Source: Anaerolineae bacterium (GTDB lineage: Bacteria; Chloroflexota; Anaerolineae; JAFGEY01). Taken from it: a DNA stretch of 64,000 nucleotides. A program made the position numbers and the translations under genes. The stretch covers positions 1 to 64,000 of the forward strand of contig JAFGIE010000108.1 in NCBI GenBank assembly GCA_016929775.1, read 5' to 3'. Positions 17,152 to 25,335 of the stretch are shown one piece after another. Under the pieces are notes generated by a model. That model was not told the DNA's origin. It ran no database searches and saw only the letters and a program-made list of their open reading frames with translations. Within the stretch, counting starts at the first letter, position 1. Each line of letters starts with the position of its first letter.

Positions 17152-17329
17152 AGCGCCCTGGCGCCAGCGCAGTGCCCCGGTGCCAGCGCAGTGCCCCGGT
17201 GCCAGCGTAGGTCAGTCCCGCCTCACGAGCGGCAGATAGATGCGCTTGAGGCCGATCGCAGTGCCCCGGTGCCAGCGTAGGTCAGTCCCGCCTCACGAGC
17301 GGCAGATAGATGCGCTCGAGGCCGATCGC
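17152..17329. repeat. 19-bp tandem repeats and a 70-bp duplication of a gene 3' end
   Basis: A 19-bp unit (AGTGCCCCGGTGCCAGCG plus one base) occurs at 17171-17189, 17190-17208 and 17260-17278, with a degenerate copy at 17152-17170. A larger 70-bp unit is duplicated in tandem, 17190-17259 and 17260-17329, with one mismatch (17246 versus 17316). The right copy holds the last codons and the TGA (17282-17284) of the nuclease gene; the left copy is a non-coding echo with its own TGA at 17212-17214. Confidence 0.9.
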
Positions 17330-19711
17330 GAGGTCGACGATCACCGGGTCGTGATCGGACGATCGATACGCGTCGGCGGCATAGAGATCGGTCTGCTGGT
17401 CAGGCGACTTGTACTCGGTGTTATAGTCCAGCACGCTGGGCTCGTCGGCGTTGATGTGCCAGACCTGTGCGCCGGCGACCTGCGCCGCCAGCGAACCGCT
17501 GCCGAGTGCGTGGTCGAGGTAGCCCGCTTGCCCGTAGAAAGCGTACGAGTAGGCGTCTGTCCCGACGTGGCGCTCCACCAGGTCGGCATAGCCCGCCGTC
17601 TCGAGCACCGTGATCGGATCCTCCATCGCATAGGCGTTCAGGTCGCCCACGATCAAAAAGTCGGGGTCCCCGCTGCCGGTCGGATCGGTCGCCAGCCAGT
17701 CGATCAGGACCTCCGACATCTGCACACGCGTGGCATTGTAGCAGCTCTGCCCGTCGCCCTGGTCCTCGTCCAGCCCGCTCGCGCCAGAACAGCCCTTTGA
17801 CTTGAAGTGGTTGACGACGACCGTGAACCGCGCGCCGGTCGCACGCGCCTCGAAGGTCTGGGCCAACGGGAGGCGGTACAAGCTGAATGGCGTCGTGTCC
17901 GTGGTCGCCGCACTCCCGCTCAGCGAGATGGTTTCGGTGCGGTAGAGGAGCGCCACCACGATCTCGTCCGTGCCCAGCCCGAACCCAGGGTCGACAAAGG
18001 CATAGCTCGTCCCGACCGGAGAAGCCAGGTTGAGTTGGTCAGTCAGCTCCTGGAGGGCGCTGCTTGGCCCGTAGCCATCGTTCTCGACCTCGACCAGGCC
18101 GATCACGTCCGCCCCGAGCCCCGCCAACGCCGCGACGAGCTTGTCTCGTTGGCGCAGGAACTCTTGGTAGGTGGTTGCGCCCCGTGCCGTGGGAAACCCT
18201 CCGCCCGAGCCGTCCCCGTTGAAAAAGTTCAGGATGTTGAGCGCGGCAACGCGGACGTGGTCGCTCCTAGGCGCCGGTTGGGCGGGCCTTGGGTTCGCGC
18301 GCTGCCAGGTGGGGGGCGCGGTGGGGTGGATGCGATAGGCATTGGTGCCGGGGTAACCGGACCAGCTGTAGCTCAGCACGCCCACGATGCCCGAAGCCGT
18401 GTCCCCTGCCCGGAGGGTGTTGCCCGCGCTCAACTCGGGCGGGGGATAGACGATCGGCTCTGGGTTCTGCCACAGGCTGTCGTCGTCGAGGATGAGCCGA
18501 TCGAGGTCGTTCGCCGTCTGCAGCGCATTCGCGGGCGCGCCGGGCGTGACGACGCTGGTCGGCGCCATGAGCCGACCGAGCGAGAGGACGACCTCGCCGT
18601 AGCGCCCGAGCTGATAGTTGTCCGACAGGGTGAGCGTCTGAGGGAGGCTGACCTGCATCCCCTCAAAGCGCTCCAGGTACGTGGCATCGGGCAGCGGCAA
18701 GGTGACCACGCCTGGGGTGACCGTCATCCCCGTGCTGCATACCAGCAGGTTGGTGACGCCGGTGATCTCGGTCAGGCCATAGTACTCGCTGACGGCGCCC
18801 TGTACGCGCACGAGGTCTCCCTCACTGACGGGAAAAGCCGTGCCGTAGACAAAGATGCCCTCTGACGTGGCGGGATCTGGGTCGACGTCCGCATCATCCT
18901 CCTGGAGGTAGAACCCGGCGATGCTCGTCGCCTGCCAATCGCCCACGACGACGCCTTCCAGGATCACCCCCGTGCTGCCCGCGAAGGGGCTGGCGTCCGT
19001 GGTGCCCTGGACGGCGCTGATCAGGGTGGCGGGATCGCCACATGCGCCAAAGGGCGGCGCACAGGCATTATCCGTTCCAGGCGTGGGAGGCGCCTGTGTG
19101 TAGGCGCTGGTGTTGCGCTGCCCGCCCTCCCCGTTGGGGCAGCGTTGGTTCGAGTGTGCCGCGCTGTTGCCGCCGCCTGACTCGTTCACCTGGGGTTGGT
19201 CGGCGTTGAGCAGCACGAGCAAGCCCGGGTCGTCGGAGTCGCTCGTGTCATAGACCAGTGCGTCGAGCAGGTCGGTGGTCGTGACCGGCGCGCCGGTGGG
19301 AAAGGCGGCAGAGTCGGCGAGATAGAGCGCTACGGCGTCCGCGCCGTTCTGCAGGGTGTTGTCAGGGAAGGTGAGGTCCGCTGCCGGCAGAGCGGCGTTT
19401 CCCAACACAAAGTAGCCGTCGACGTCGGTCGCACAGCCATCGAGGTCAAAGGCGGCGTAGGAGCTGTCCGTGTTGCCATTGTAAAAGACGACGGCGAGGC
19501 CCGAGAGGTCCGTGCCTCCACTGCCGCCATCGTAGAGCTCGACGAACTCGAGGGTGTCGGCGCCCGCTGTATCGGCGTCGACCTCGTTGATCAGGATGCC
19601 GGTCACAGATCCTGTTGCCGGCGCTCCAGGGCTGGCGTTGGTCGCCCCTCCCTGCGCTCCTGGGACTAGGACGAGAGAGAGGAGAAGGGACAGGATCAGC
19701 CTTCTGTGCAT
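17282..19711 (-). CDS. secreted nuclease: lamin-tail domain plus EEP nuclease (ExeM/NucH-like)
   Basis: 809 residues with a signal peptide (about 1-22). A lamin-tail domain follows at 38-150 (ILINEVDAD, LEFVELYDGGSGGTDLSG), then an OB-fold region (about 235-330), then the endonuclease/exonuclease/phosphatase domain from VAALNILNFFNG near 485, with VIGLVEVEND (catalytic Glu), VVNHFKSKGC, VGDLNAYAMED and the terminal SSDHDPVIVDL. This layout matches extracellular DNases of the ExeM/NucH type, which degrade external DNA with divalent metals. It ends IYLPLVRRD, a tail shared in type with two other proteins here. It follows the aldo/keto reductase gene by 33 bp. Confidence 0.88.
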   Translation of the reverse strand: MHRRLILSLLLSLVLVPGAQGGATNASPGAPATGSVTGILINEVDADTAGADTLEFVELYDGGSGGTDLSGLAVVFYNGNTDSSYAAFDLDGCATDVDGYFVLGNAALPAADLTFPDNTLQNGADAVALYLADSAAFPTGAPVTTTDLLDALVYDTSDSDDPGLLVLLNADQPQVNESGGGNSAAHSNQRCPNGEGGQRNTSAYTQAPPTPGTDNACAPPFGACGDPATLISAVQGTTDASPFAGSTGVILEGVVVGDWQATSIAGFYLQEDDADVDPDPATSEGIFVYGTAFPVSEGDLVRVQGAVSEYYGLTEITGVTNLLVCSTGMTVTPGVVTLPLPDATYLERFEGMQVSLPQTLTLSDNYQLGRYGEVVLSLGRLMAPTSVVTPGAPANALQTANDLDRLILDDDSLWQNPEPIVYPPPELSAGNTLRAGDTASGIVGVLSYSWSGYPGTNAYRIHPTAPPTWQRANPRPAQPAPRSDHVRVAALNILNFFNGDGSGGGFPTARGATTYQEFLRQRDKLVAALAGLGADVIGLVEVENDGYGPSSALQELTDQLNLASPVGTSYAFVDPGFGLGTDEIVVALLYRTETISLSGSAATTDTTPFSLYRLPLAQTFEARATGARFTVVVNHFKSKGCSGASGLDEDQGDGQSCYNATRVQMSEVLIDWLATDPTGSGDPDFLIVGDLNAYAMEDPITVLETAGYADLVERHVGTDAYSYAFYGQAGYLDHALGSGSLAAQVAGAQVWHINADEPSVLDYNTEYKSPDQQTDLYAADAYRSSDHDPVIVDLAIGLERIYLPLVRRD

Positions 19712-19744
19712 GGGGGCCTCGACGTCTCTGTGACAGCTGCCTGC

Positions 19745-20755
19745 TTATCGCGCCGCCTCGTGGATCGACGGGACGATGCGCAGCCCAGCTGGGCAGCGTT
19801 CCTCGCACTGCATACACTCGTTGCACCGCTTGGCTGCCTCTGCCAGCGTGCTCCACTGCAGCTCCGCCGCGGGCAACAGCCCGTACTTGGCGCGGTAGCG
19901 ACCGAGCAGCATTACCTGCCGTACGTCGATCCCGAGCGGGCACTTGCACGGCGGACCGTCGGCGCCCTGGCAGCGCAGGCAGCCTGTGCTCAGCGCTTCC
20001 GCCTCCTGGTGCAGCGACGCGCGCTCCAGCTCGTCCGGTTCCGCACCGGCGAGCGCGAGGTTGCGGTCGATCTCGAGCGGGGAGTACATGCCGCACAGCA
20101 CCGTGTCCACGCCCGATGCCAGCGCGAAGCGCAGCGCCGGGTCCGGGCGCAGCGCGCCGTGGTCCAGGGGACGCATGAGCATCAACCCCACCCCGAGGTC
20201 GGTCGCCAGCTGGATCAGCCGGCGATTCTGCTCGTTGTACGTGACCATGTTGTGCACAAAGAGCACCGTATCAAAGCGACCGGTCCGCAGGGCTGCCATC
20301 AGTACCTCGGGCTGGTGCCCGGTGAGACCCGTGTACGAGATCTTGCCCGCCTCCCGTGCCTCTTCGATCGCGCGCTGGGCGCCGTCGGGGGCAAGGGCCC
20401 GCGCCAGCATCTCGTGGCTGTCTACGGGCGCGAGCCGGTAGTGGTCGATGTGGTCTGTCTGCAGGGCCTCCAGGCTCTGATCGATCTGCCGCGCGGCGTC
20501 CTCGTACGAGCTGCCGCACCAGCACTTGGAGGCGAGCACGTACTCGCTCCTGCGATGGGACACGGCTTTGCCGATCCAATCCTCGGTCCTGCCCTCGTCG
20601 TACATGCGTCCCGTCTCGATCAACGTGATCCCGTGGTCGAGGGCATAGTTGAACACGATCTCGGCTGTGAAGGGGTCGTACAGGCGCAGCGCGTTGCTCC
20701 CACATGCCAATGCGGACACCACCGACCCGGTTCTGCCCAGCGTATTGTGCCACAC
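19745..20755 (-). CDS. aldo/keto reductase with C-terminal iron-sulfur motif
   Basis: 336 residues from a GTG at 20755 (SD GGAGGAG, 7 bp spacing). The AKR barrel begins WHNTLGRTGSVVSALACGSN, but the usual catalytic Tyr region reads IETGRMYDEGRTEDWIG and the Lys is in VLASKCWCG. After about residue 250 there is a cysteine-rich tail: CLRCQGADGPPCKCP and CNECMQCEERCP, which look like 4Fe-4S ligands. This places it in the ferredoxin-like AKR subfamily, common in anaerobes. The substrate is unknown. It is first in a unit with the nuclease gene. Confidence 0.85.
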   Translation of the reverse strand: MWHNTLGRTGSVVSALACGSNALRLYDPFTAEIVFNYALDHGITLIETGRMYDEGRTEDWIGKAVSHRRSEYVLASKCWCGSSYEDAARQIDQSLEALQTDHIDHYRLAPVDSHEMLARALAPDGAQRAIEEAREAGKISYTGLTGHQPEVLMAALRTGRFDTVLFVHNMVTYNEQNRRLIQLATDLGVGLMLMRPLDHGALRPDPALRFALASGVDTVLCGMYSPLEIDRNLALAGAEPDELERASLHQEAEALSTGCLRCQGADGPPCKCPLGIDVRQVMLLGRYRAKYGLLPAAELQWSTLAEAAKRCNECMQCEERCPAGLRIVPSIHEAAR

Positions 20756-20910
20756 GATGGTTCTCCTCCACTTCTTTCCGGGCTGCAGACCCGGCGCGGG
20801 AGAGCGCTGCCCGTGGAGGTCCCACCTCGGGGGCGCGTCCCGGTCCGGGCTCGGCTACACGGGCATTGCCCCCGCGCGTTGTCGCAACATGGGCAGCCCG
20901 ACTGGGTGCC

Positions 20911-20939
20911 ATTGTATCACGATGGGGGTGGGCAGACAA
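20911..20939 (-). promoter_or_regulatory. promoter of the aldo/keto reductase unit
   Basis: On the minus strand TTGTCT (20934-20939), 17 bp, TACAAT (20911-20916), with TCGTGA just before the -10. It is one of four promoters sharing TCGTGnTACAAT. The gap 20756-21100 also holds the plus-strand promoter of the staygreen gene. Confidence 0.75.
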
Positions 20940-21018
20940 TCTTGCCTGTGGGGCAACGCGTTTTCGGTTCAGGGCACACGATTCCGTGAGCGGTCGACGG
21001 GCGGGGGACGGCGCTTTG

Positions 21019-21027
21019 TGGTACAAT
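21019..21027 (+). promoter_or_regulatory. extended -10 element before the staygreen gene
   Basis: TGGTACAAT at 21019-21027 gives TACAAT with a TG extension, 74 bp before the ATG at 21101. No good -35 is seen 17 bp upstream, so the extended -10 may be enough, or an activator is needed. Confidence 0.5.
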
Positions 21028-21100
21028 AGCGCCAGTGTGACTGCGGGCGGCGCGTGTGCGCTGCCTGAACGTCGCTACAGCAGATGGAGGTGTGGAACCG

Positions 21101-21562
21101 ATGGACCGCCTGGATCCGGACAAGCTCGACGTGCGCCTGCTGCCTGGGACCCGCCCCGAGGGCCCGGTGACGCCGCGCTGCTACACCCTGACCCATTCGG
21201 ACCGGACGGGCGAGCTGTTCCTTGCCATCGGGCCCGCCTATGCGGAGGCGCAGATCGCGGGTTGGTACACGCGCTTTATGCGGGATGAGGTGCTGGCAGC
21301 GTGGAGCGAGGATGCAGAAGGCCCTGCGCTGCACGTGCACTGCCACGTCAGCGGCGGCTTGGTACTAGGACTGGCGAGCTGGCGCGACCGGATCTTTCGC
21401 CACGAGCTGCCGCTGGTGCTGGAGGCGCTGCGCTATGGGGACCGGGCGCTCTATGCGGCGCACCCCGAGCTGGACGAGGCGCCGATCCACGTGCACTTTG
21501 ACGCCGCGCAGGCGCGCTACGATCGCATCGAGGGGTGGGGCACGCCGGCAGCGTACGCCTAG
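21101..21562 (+). CDS. sgr: staygreen-family protein (Mg-dechelatase homologue)
   Basis: 153 residues. The start at 21101 is chosen for GGAGGTG upstream; the frame extends to 21056 without an SD. Family hallmarks are DPDKLDVRLLPGTRP, PRCYTLTHSDRTGELFL, IGPAYAEAQIAGWYTRFM, RDEVLAAW, LHVHCHVSGG and a C-terminal pattern ending IHVHFD. Plant SGR removes magnesium from chlorophyll a at the start of chlorophyll breakdown; bacterial homologues are known in non-photosynthetic lineages, including Anaerolineae. The protein lacks a transit peptide and is about the size of the catalytic core. No photosynthesis gene is in the window, so the substrate here is open: scavenged chlorophyll or another Mg- or metal-tetrapyrrole. 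It is followed by a DUF3159 gene. Confidence 0.88.
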   Translation: MDRLDPDKLDVRLLPGTRPEGPVTPRCYTLTHSDRTGELFLAIGPAYAEAQIAGWYTRFMRDEVLAAWSEDAEGPALHVHCHVSGGLVLGLASWRDRIFRHELPLVLEALRYGDRALYAAHPELDEAPIHVHFDAAQARYDRIEGWGTPAAYA

Positions 21563-21629
21563 GCGTGAGGCAGGCTTGGGGAAAAGGTCCGGCGTCGGTC
21601 GGTCAGCCGAGATCGCGAGGGGGAGATCG

Positions 21630-22307
21630 ATGAGGGAAAAACTGCGCGAGATTGGGGAAGAGCTGCGCATGGTGCTGCGTGGGCGCAGTACCCTGGTCGA
21701 CGCGATCGTGCCGCCCCTGGTGTTCGTGATCGCCAACGCGATCTGGGGTTTGGCGGTGGCGGCGTGGGCAGCGGCGGTCGTGGCGCTTGGGTTCGTGCTC
21801 GTTCGCCTCCTGCGGCGGCAGCGCTTGGCCTATGCGGCAGGGGGGCTGGGGGGCGTCGGGGTCGCGATCGCGCTGGCGTGGCTGCTGGGCAGGGCTGAGG
21901 GCTACTTTTTGCCCGGCATCTTGAGCGGCGGGCTGACCGTGCTGGCTTGCCTAGCGAGCGTGATCGCACGCCGTCCACTGGTCGCCTGGACGAGCCACAT
22001 CGCACGGCGTTGGCCCCTCTCCTGGTACTGGCATCCGCGCGTGCGGCCCGCCTACAGCGAGGTGACGCTGATCTGGGCCCTCTTTTTCGCCCTGCGCCTG
22101 GCGCTGCAGTGGGCGCTCTTGAGGCGCGCAGGGGCAGGGATACTCGGCATCGTCCAGGTGCTGAGCGGTTGGCCCGCGACGATCGTCCTACTGGTGCTCA
22201 GCTACCTGTACGGCACGTGGCGGCTCCGCCAGCTGCGCGGGCCCAGCGTCCAAGCCTTCGTCGAGGGGACAGGACCGCCCTGGACAGGGCAGCAGCGCGG
22301 GTTCTAG
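21630..22307 (+). CDS. DUF3159-type integral membrane protein
   Basis: 225 residues from the ATG at 21630 (SD GAGGGGGA); the open frame further upstream is the shadow of the staygreen gene. Six or so hydrophobic helices; the segment EGYFLPGILSGGLTVLACL near residue 90 and the Trp-rich YWHPRVRPAYSEVTLIWALF match DUF3159, known mainly in Actinobacteria and Chloroflexota. Function is unknown. It lies 67 bp after the staygreen gene and may share its transcript. Confidence 0.75.
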   Translation: MREKLREIGEELRMVLRGRSTLVDAIVPPLVFVIANAIWGLAVAAWAAAVVALGFVLVRLLRRQRLAYAAGGLGGVGVAIALAWLLGRAEGYFLPGILSGGLTVLACLASVIARRPLVAWTSHIARRWPLSWYWHPRVRPAYSEVTLIWALFFALRLALQWALLRRAGAGILGIVQVLSGWPATIVLLVLSYLYGTWRLRQLRGPSVQAFVEGTGPPWTGQQRGF

Positions 22308-22343
22308 GTCACGCGCCCGCTTTGCGCTTTGCCAGATCCTAGG

Positions 22344-22814
22344 CTAGTCGGATTCTACCGGCTCCTGCCGACCCGCGAGCCGCTTGATCAGCCCGACGAC
22401 CAGCCCCACAACCAGGCCAAACAGCACGGCGGACCTGGCGTCGAACAGGACCTTGCCCCCGCTGACCTCTCGGGCAAGCGCGAACACGACCGACCCGTTC
22501 TGGATCTCGGCGCGTTCCGCCACGACCAGGAATGCACCCCCCTCGCCGATCGTGATGGTCTTGGCGCGCGCGATGGCGATGCCGCCTTCCTGGACCGTGA
22601 TGGTCTCGGCTTGGGCTGCCCCGATCCCGCCCTGGGCCACGTGCACCGTCGTCGCCTGCACGTTCTGTGCGCCCCCGCTCTGGATGTGTACGGTTTCTGC
22701 CGTCACCGATTCGAGCGCCTTGGACGCGACCGTGACCGTCTCGCCCTCCGATTCGGCCTCCTGCTCAAGCGCCCCTTCGCCCGTCGTTTCGTCTCGTTCC
22801 AGCTCCTCGCCCAT
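22344..22814 (-). CDS. 15-residue-repeat protein with C-terminal membrane helix
   Basis: 156 residues from the ATG at 22814 (SD AGGAAGGG); the longer open frame upstream overlaps the neighbouring gene's end and looks non-coding. After an acidic N-terminus, five back-to-back 15-residue units start A-x-x-V/I (AETVHIQSGGAQNVQ, ATTVHVAQGGIGAAQ, AETITVQEGGIAIAR and two more). The last 25 residues form one hydrophobic helix (VLFGLVVGLVVGLIKRL) with a basic end. The alternating beta pattern with GG turns suggests a small beta-solenoid tied to the membrane by its tail. Function unknown; bactofilin-like scaffolding is one possibility. Confidence 0.7.
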   Translation of the reverse strand: MGEELERDETTGEGALEQEAESEGETVTVASKALESVTAETVHIQSGGAQNVQATTVHVAQGGIGAAQAETITVQEGGIAIARAKTITIGEGGAFLVVAERAEIQNGSVVFALAREVSGGKVLFDARSAVLFGLVVGLVVGLIKRLAGRQEPVESD

Positions 22815-22888
22815 GGGTTCCCTTCCTATCTGCACCGTCACTCCACAGTCTGTCCACGCCTGCCCACCAGGGGGTGCCATACCTGGCG

Positions 22889-23911
22889 TCAGGGCGCGGT
22901 CGCCTGGATGAACGCGTCGAGCCTGTCCTGCTGAAGCACCTCGCGCCGCTGCTCCGGCGGCAGCGACGCGTCGTTGTGCCACTTGACCAGCCGGATCGTG
23001 TCCGCCTCGATCTCGAGCATGGTCAAGCCATTGGAGTAGCAGCCGCATCCGCAGTTGAAATAGCAGGGCACCGGCTGTCCCTCGTCTTCCAGCGGGCCGA
23101 TGTCGCGCCCGCGTCTTCGCTCGTGCGCCAGTTCACGTGCCACGCGCTTCTGCTCCTGCGCTGCAGCCTGCGGGTCGGCGCTGAACGCGGCGGACAGCTG
23201 TGCGTACTCTTCTTGCAGGCGATCGTACCTGGAGCGCGAAGCAAAGAAGGCGCGATGCGTGTGCCCGCAGATCAGGATCACGCCTGCGCCCTTGGCCCAT
23301 TCATAGTAGGTCTGCTCGCGCCCCTTGGGCACCCGCGAAAGGGTGTCTGCCTTGTCTCCCCAGCCGAGCCAGCGTGCGACCGGCTCGACGTAGCGAAAGA
23401 TGCGCACGGCAAAGCGGCTTGCCCAGGTGCGCCTGTCCGCGAACAGATCTCCCTGGTGCCCGTGTGCGATCAGCACCCTGTCGCCCAGCCGGATGCCTGC
23501 CGTCGCCCAGCGATGGGTCCCGCCCGCCGGCACTGCCGGGTCGGAGAGGCCCGCCCACTCCATGTCGTGGTTGCCGTAGACGCGGTGCACCATGCCCGGC
23601 GCAAAGCTGCGCAGGGCGCGATAGACGGTGCGATCGTAGCGGGCGTAGATCTCGGGCAGGTCAAACTGCCACAGCTCCTCGATGTCGCCGACCAGGATCA
23701 GCGTGTACGCGCTCTCCCGATAGTGCGCCAGGGCGTGCTGGAGGGCATCCTGGTTGTGCGCAAAGTTGTCGGCGCCGCCGCCGTTCCCGAGGTGGAGGTC
23801 GCTCAAGATCGCGTACCGGGCGGCATCGTCGAGAGGAAGCCGCACCACGAGATCATCGTCGTGCAGCAGTCGATCGAGCTGCTCAAAGGTCTGCTTCCGG
23901 TTTTCGGGCAT
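22889..23911 (-). CDS. calcineurin-like metallophosphoesterase
   Basis: 340 residues from the ATG at 23911, preceded by AAGGAGG. The five metal-binding blocks are clear: LSDLHLGN near 40, VGDIEELW near 78, YGNHD near 115, IAHGHQGD near 150 and ICGHTHRAF near 215. The arrangement resembles LpxH/UDP-diacylglucosamine-hydrolase-like and bacterial phosphodiesterase members. The C-terminal third has a CGCGCYSNG segment that could be structural. There is no signal peptide, so it is probably cytosolic. It sits directly after the OmpA-domain gene (78 bp). The substrate cannot be assigned. Confidence 0.85.
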   Translation of the reverse strand: MPENRKQTFEQLDRLLHDDDLVVRLPLDDAARYAILSDLHLGNGGGADNFAHNQDALQHALAHYRESAYTLILVGDIEELWQFDLPEIYARYDRTVYRALRSFAPGMVHRVYGNHDMEWAGLSDPAVPAGGTHRWATAGIRLGDRVLIAHGHQGDLFADRRTWASRFAVRIFRYVEPVARWLGWGDKADTLSRVPKGREQTYYEWAKGAGVILICGHTHRAFFASRSRYDRLQEEYAQLSAAFSADPQAAAQEQKRVARELAHERRRGRDIGPLEDEGQPVPCYFNCGCGCYSNGLTMLEIEADTIRLVKWHNDASLPPEQRREVLQQDRLDAFIQATAP

Positions 23912-23989
23912 TGGCTCGCCTCCTTGTGTGCCCAAGACGATCCCTGTACTTTCTCTTGTTGACCATGTCCTCTCTTTCCCCACGCCTTG

Positions 23990-25186
23990 TTAGGGCGTCT
24001 GCGCCTCTTCCAGCTGCTGTTTCGTGAGCCAAAAGATGTCCTCCGTCAGGCGGTCGATCGAGTCCTGGTACAGCTCGACGACCTCTCGCCAGAATGCTTT
24101 CTCCTGGGCGTTGGTCGCGCTCTCGAGCGCCTGCTTGGCGCGACTCAGGGCGGCAGCGCTCTTGACCCGCCATGCGACCTTGCCCTCGATCGCGCGGCGG
24201 AAGTAGGAATACCTCTTGAGCAGGACGCTTTGCGCCTTCTCCGGATCCAGGCATGCCTCCGATAGCTCTGCCAGCGTCTTGCGCGTCTCCTTGAGGCCGA
24301 TCTCGTGGTAGGACACCTGGCGCTCGGCGTCGTAAACCAGGATGGGCGCGATCTTGCCTGCCAGGCGGGTGCGCTTGACCAGCAGCTCCTGCGCCTTCTG
24401 CAGGCCCGCCATCTCGCCCTGTTCCATCTGTGCGAAGCGGTCGCGCGTCCTGTTCAGCCACTGCTGCAGCGCCATCAGCCGCCGGTTCGGAGCGCCAGTA
24501 TAGGTCAGTGTGACCTCGACGCGGCGGTTCTGGGCACGGCTCTGCTCGGTTCGCTCGGCGCTGCCCTGTTCGGGCACCGCCGGTCGCATCTCGCCATAGG
24601 AGCGGCTCACGATCTGCTTCGGATCGACTCCCATGACCAACAGGTAGGCCTGTATGGCGCCTGCGCGCCGCTCCGACAGCGACTGGTTGTAGCGCCGGGT
24701 GCCCTCGGTGGAGGCGTGGCCCTCGATCCGGACCGTGCACTTGGGGTCTGTGGCGAGAAGCATCAGGCGCTCCAGCTTGTCTATCTCGGCGCCCGGCTGA
24801 TCGCTGTTCTGCGCAAAGTACAGGGTGACGTGCGCTGCGGTCGAGGGCGCCGCGTCCTGCGACGCCGCAGCGGCACGTCCCCCTGCGGGGGGCGATCCCG
24901 GCGCAGCCTTCCGCTGTGCCCCAGAGAGGACCCGTCCCGCAGTCTGGTTGCCTACAGCGCGCTGCAGCGAGAGGAGGTAAGCAGGCCCGGGGTGTCCTGC
25001 GCGGACCGCTGCGCGCTGTGCGCTGTTGGGCCGACCCCTGGCGTGTCCCTCTCGAGAGGGGACGGGCGGCGCGTGCTCGTCCGCGCGGGCGGCGGCGCGC
25101 TCGGGTGCTTCGGCCCGGTCCACGCTCGGTGCATGCTGCGTCTGTTCTTCGGATCCCACTGCTCTCTGATGCTTGGCGCTCGTCAT
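23990..25186 (-). CDS. LQRxxGN-motif protein with OmpA domain
   Basis: 398 residues from the ATG at 25186 (SD AAGGAG). A disordered, Ala/Pro/Arg-rich N-terminus without a signal peptide holds LLSLQRAVGNQTAGRVL near residue 70 and AQRK soon after. This LQRxxGN...R-L signature is frequent in DUF4157 proteins and presumed cargo linked to extracellular contractile injection systems. Residues about 120-230 form an OmpA-like peptidoglycan-binding domain (TVRIEGHASTEGTRRYN, SLSERRAGAIQAYL, SRAQNRRVEVTL). The rest is helical and probably coiled coil. An OmpA domain without an export signal is odd; it could be exported as injection-system cargo or anchor such a particle. Confidence 0.75.
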   Translation of the reverse strand: MTSAKHQRAVGSEEQTQHAPSVDRAEAPERAAARADEHAPPVPSREGHARGRPNSAQRAAVRAGHPGPAYLLSLQRAVGNQTAGRVLSGAQRKAAPGSPPAGGRAAAASQDAAPSTAAHVTLYFAQNSDQPGAEIDKLERLMLLATDPKCTVRIEGHASTEGTRRYNQSLSERRAGAIQAYLLVMGVDPKQIVSRSYGEMRPAVPEQGSAERTEQSRAQNRRVEVTLTYTGAPNRRLMALQQWLNRTRDRFAQMEQGEMAGLQKAQELLVKRTRLAGKIAPILVYDAERQVSYHEIGLKETRKTLAELSEACLDPEKAQSVLLKRYSYFRRAIEGKVAWRVKSAAALSRAKQALESATNAQEKAFWREVVELYQDSIDRLTEDIFWLTKQQLEEAQTP

Positions 25187-25335
25187 CGCTCTAAGCTCCT
25201 TTGCGGACCAGAGGCGCGACACGACGTGCACCTGTGCATAGCCTGGGCCACAAGACCCAGCGGCGCCGTCCTCAGCCAGGTGCTGGACGATCTCACGGGC
25301 GAGGTACTTGCTGGCGGCGATACGTCGGGCTCCTC

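Noticed and set aside
17282..19711. Restriction or phage nuclease
   Set aside because: The signal peptide, lamin-tail domain and C-terminal tail point to a secreted DNase, not a defence enzyme.
22815..23048. Longer N-terminus of the 15-residue-repeat protein
   Set aside because: The open frame continues upstream across the end of the metallophosphoesterase gene, but it has no SD, low coding character and a better start at 22814.
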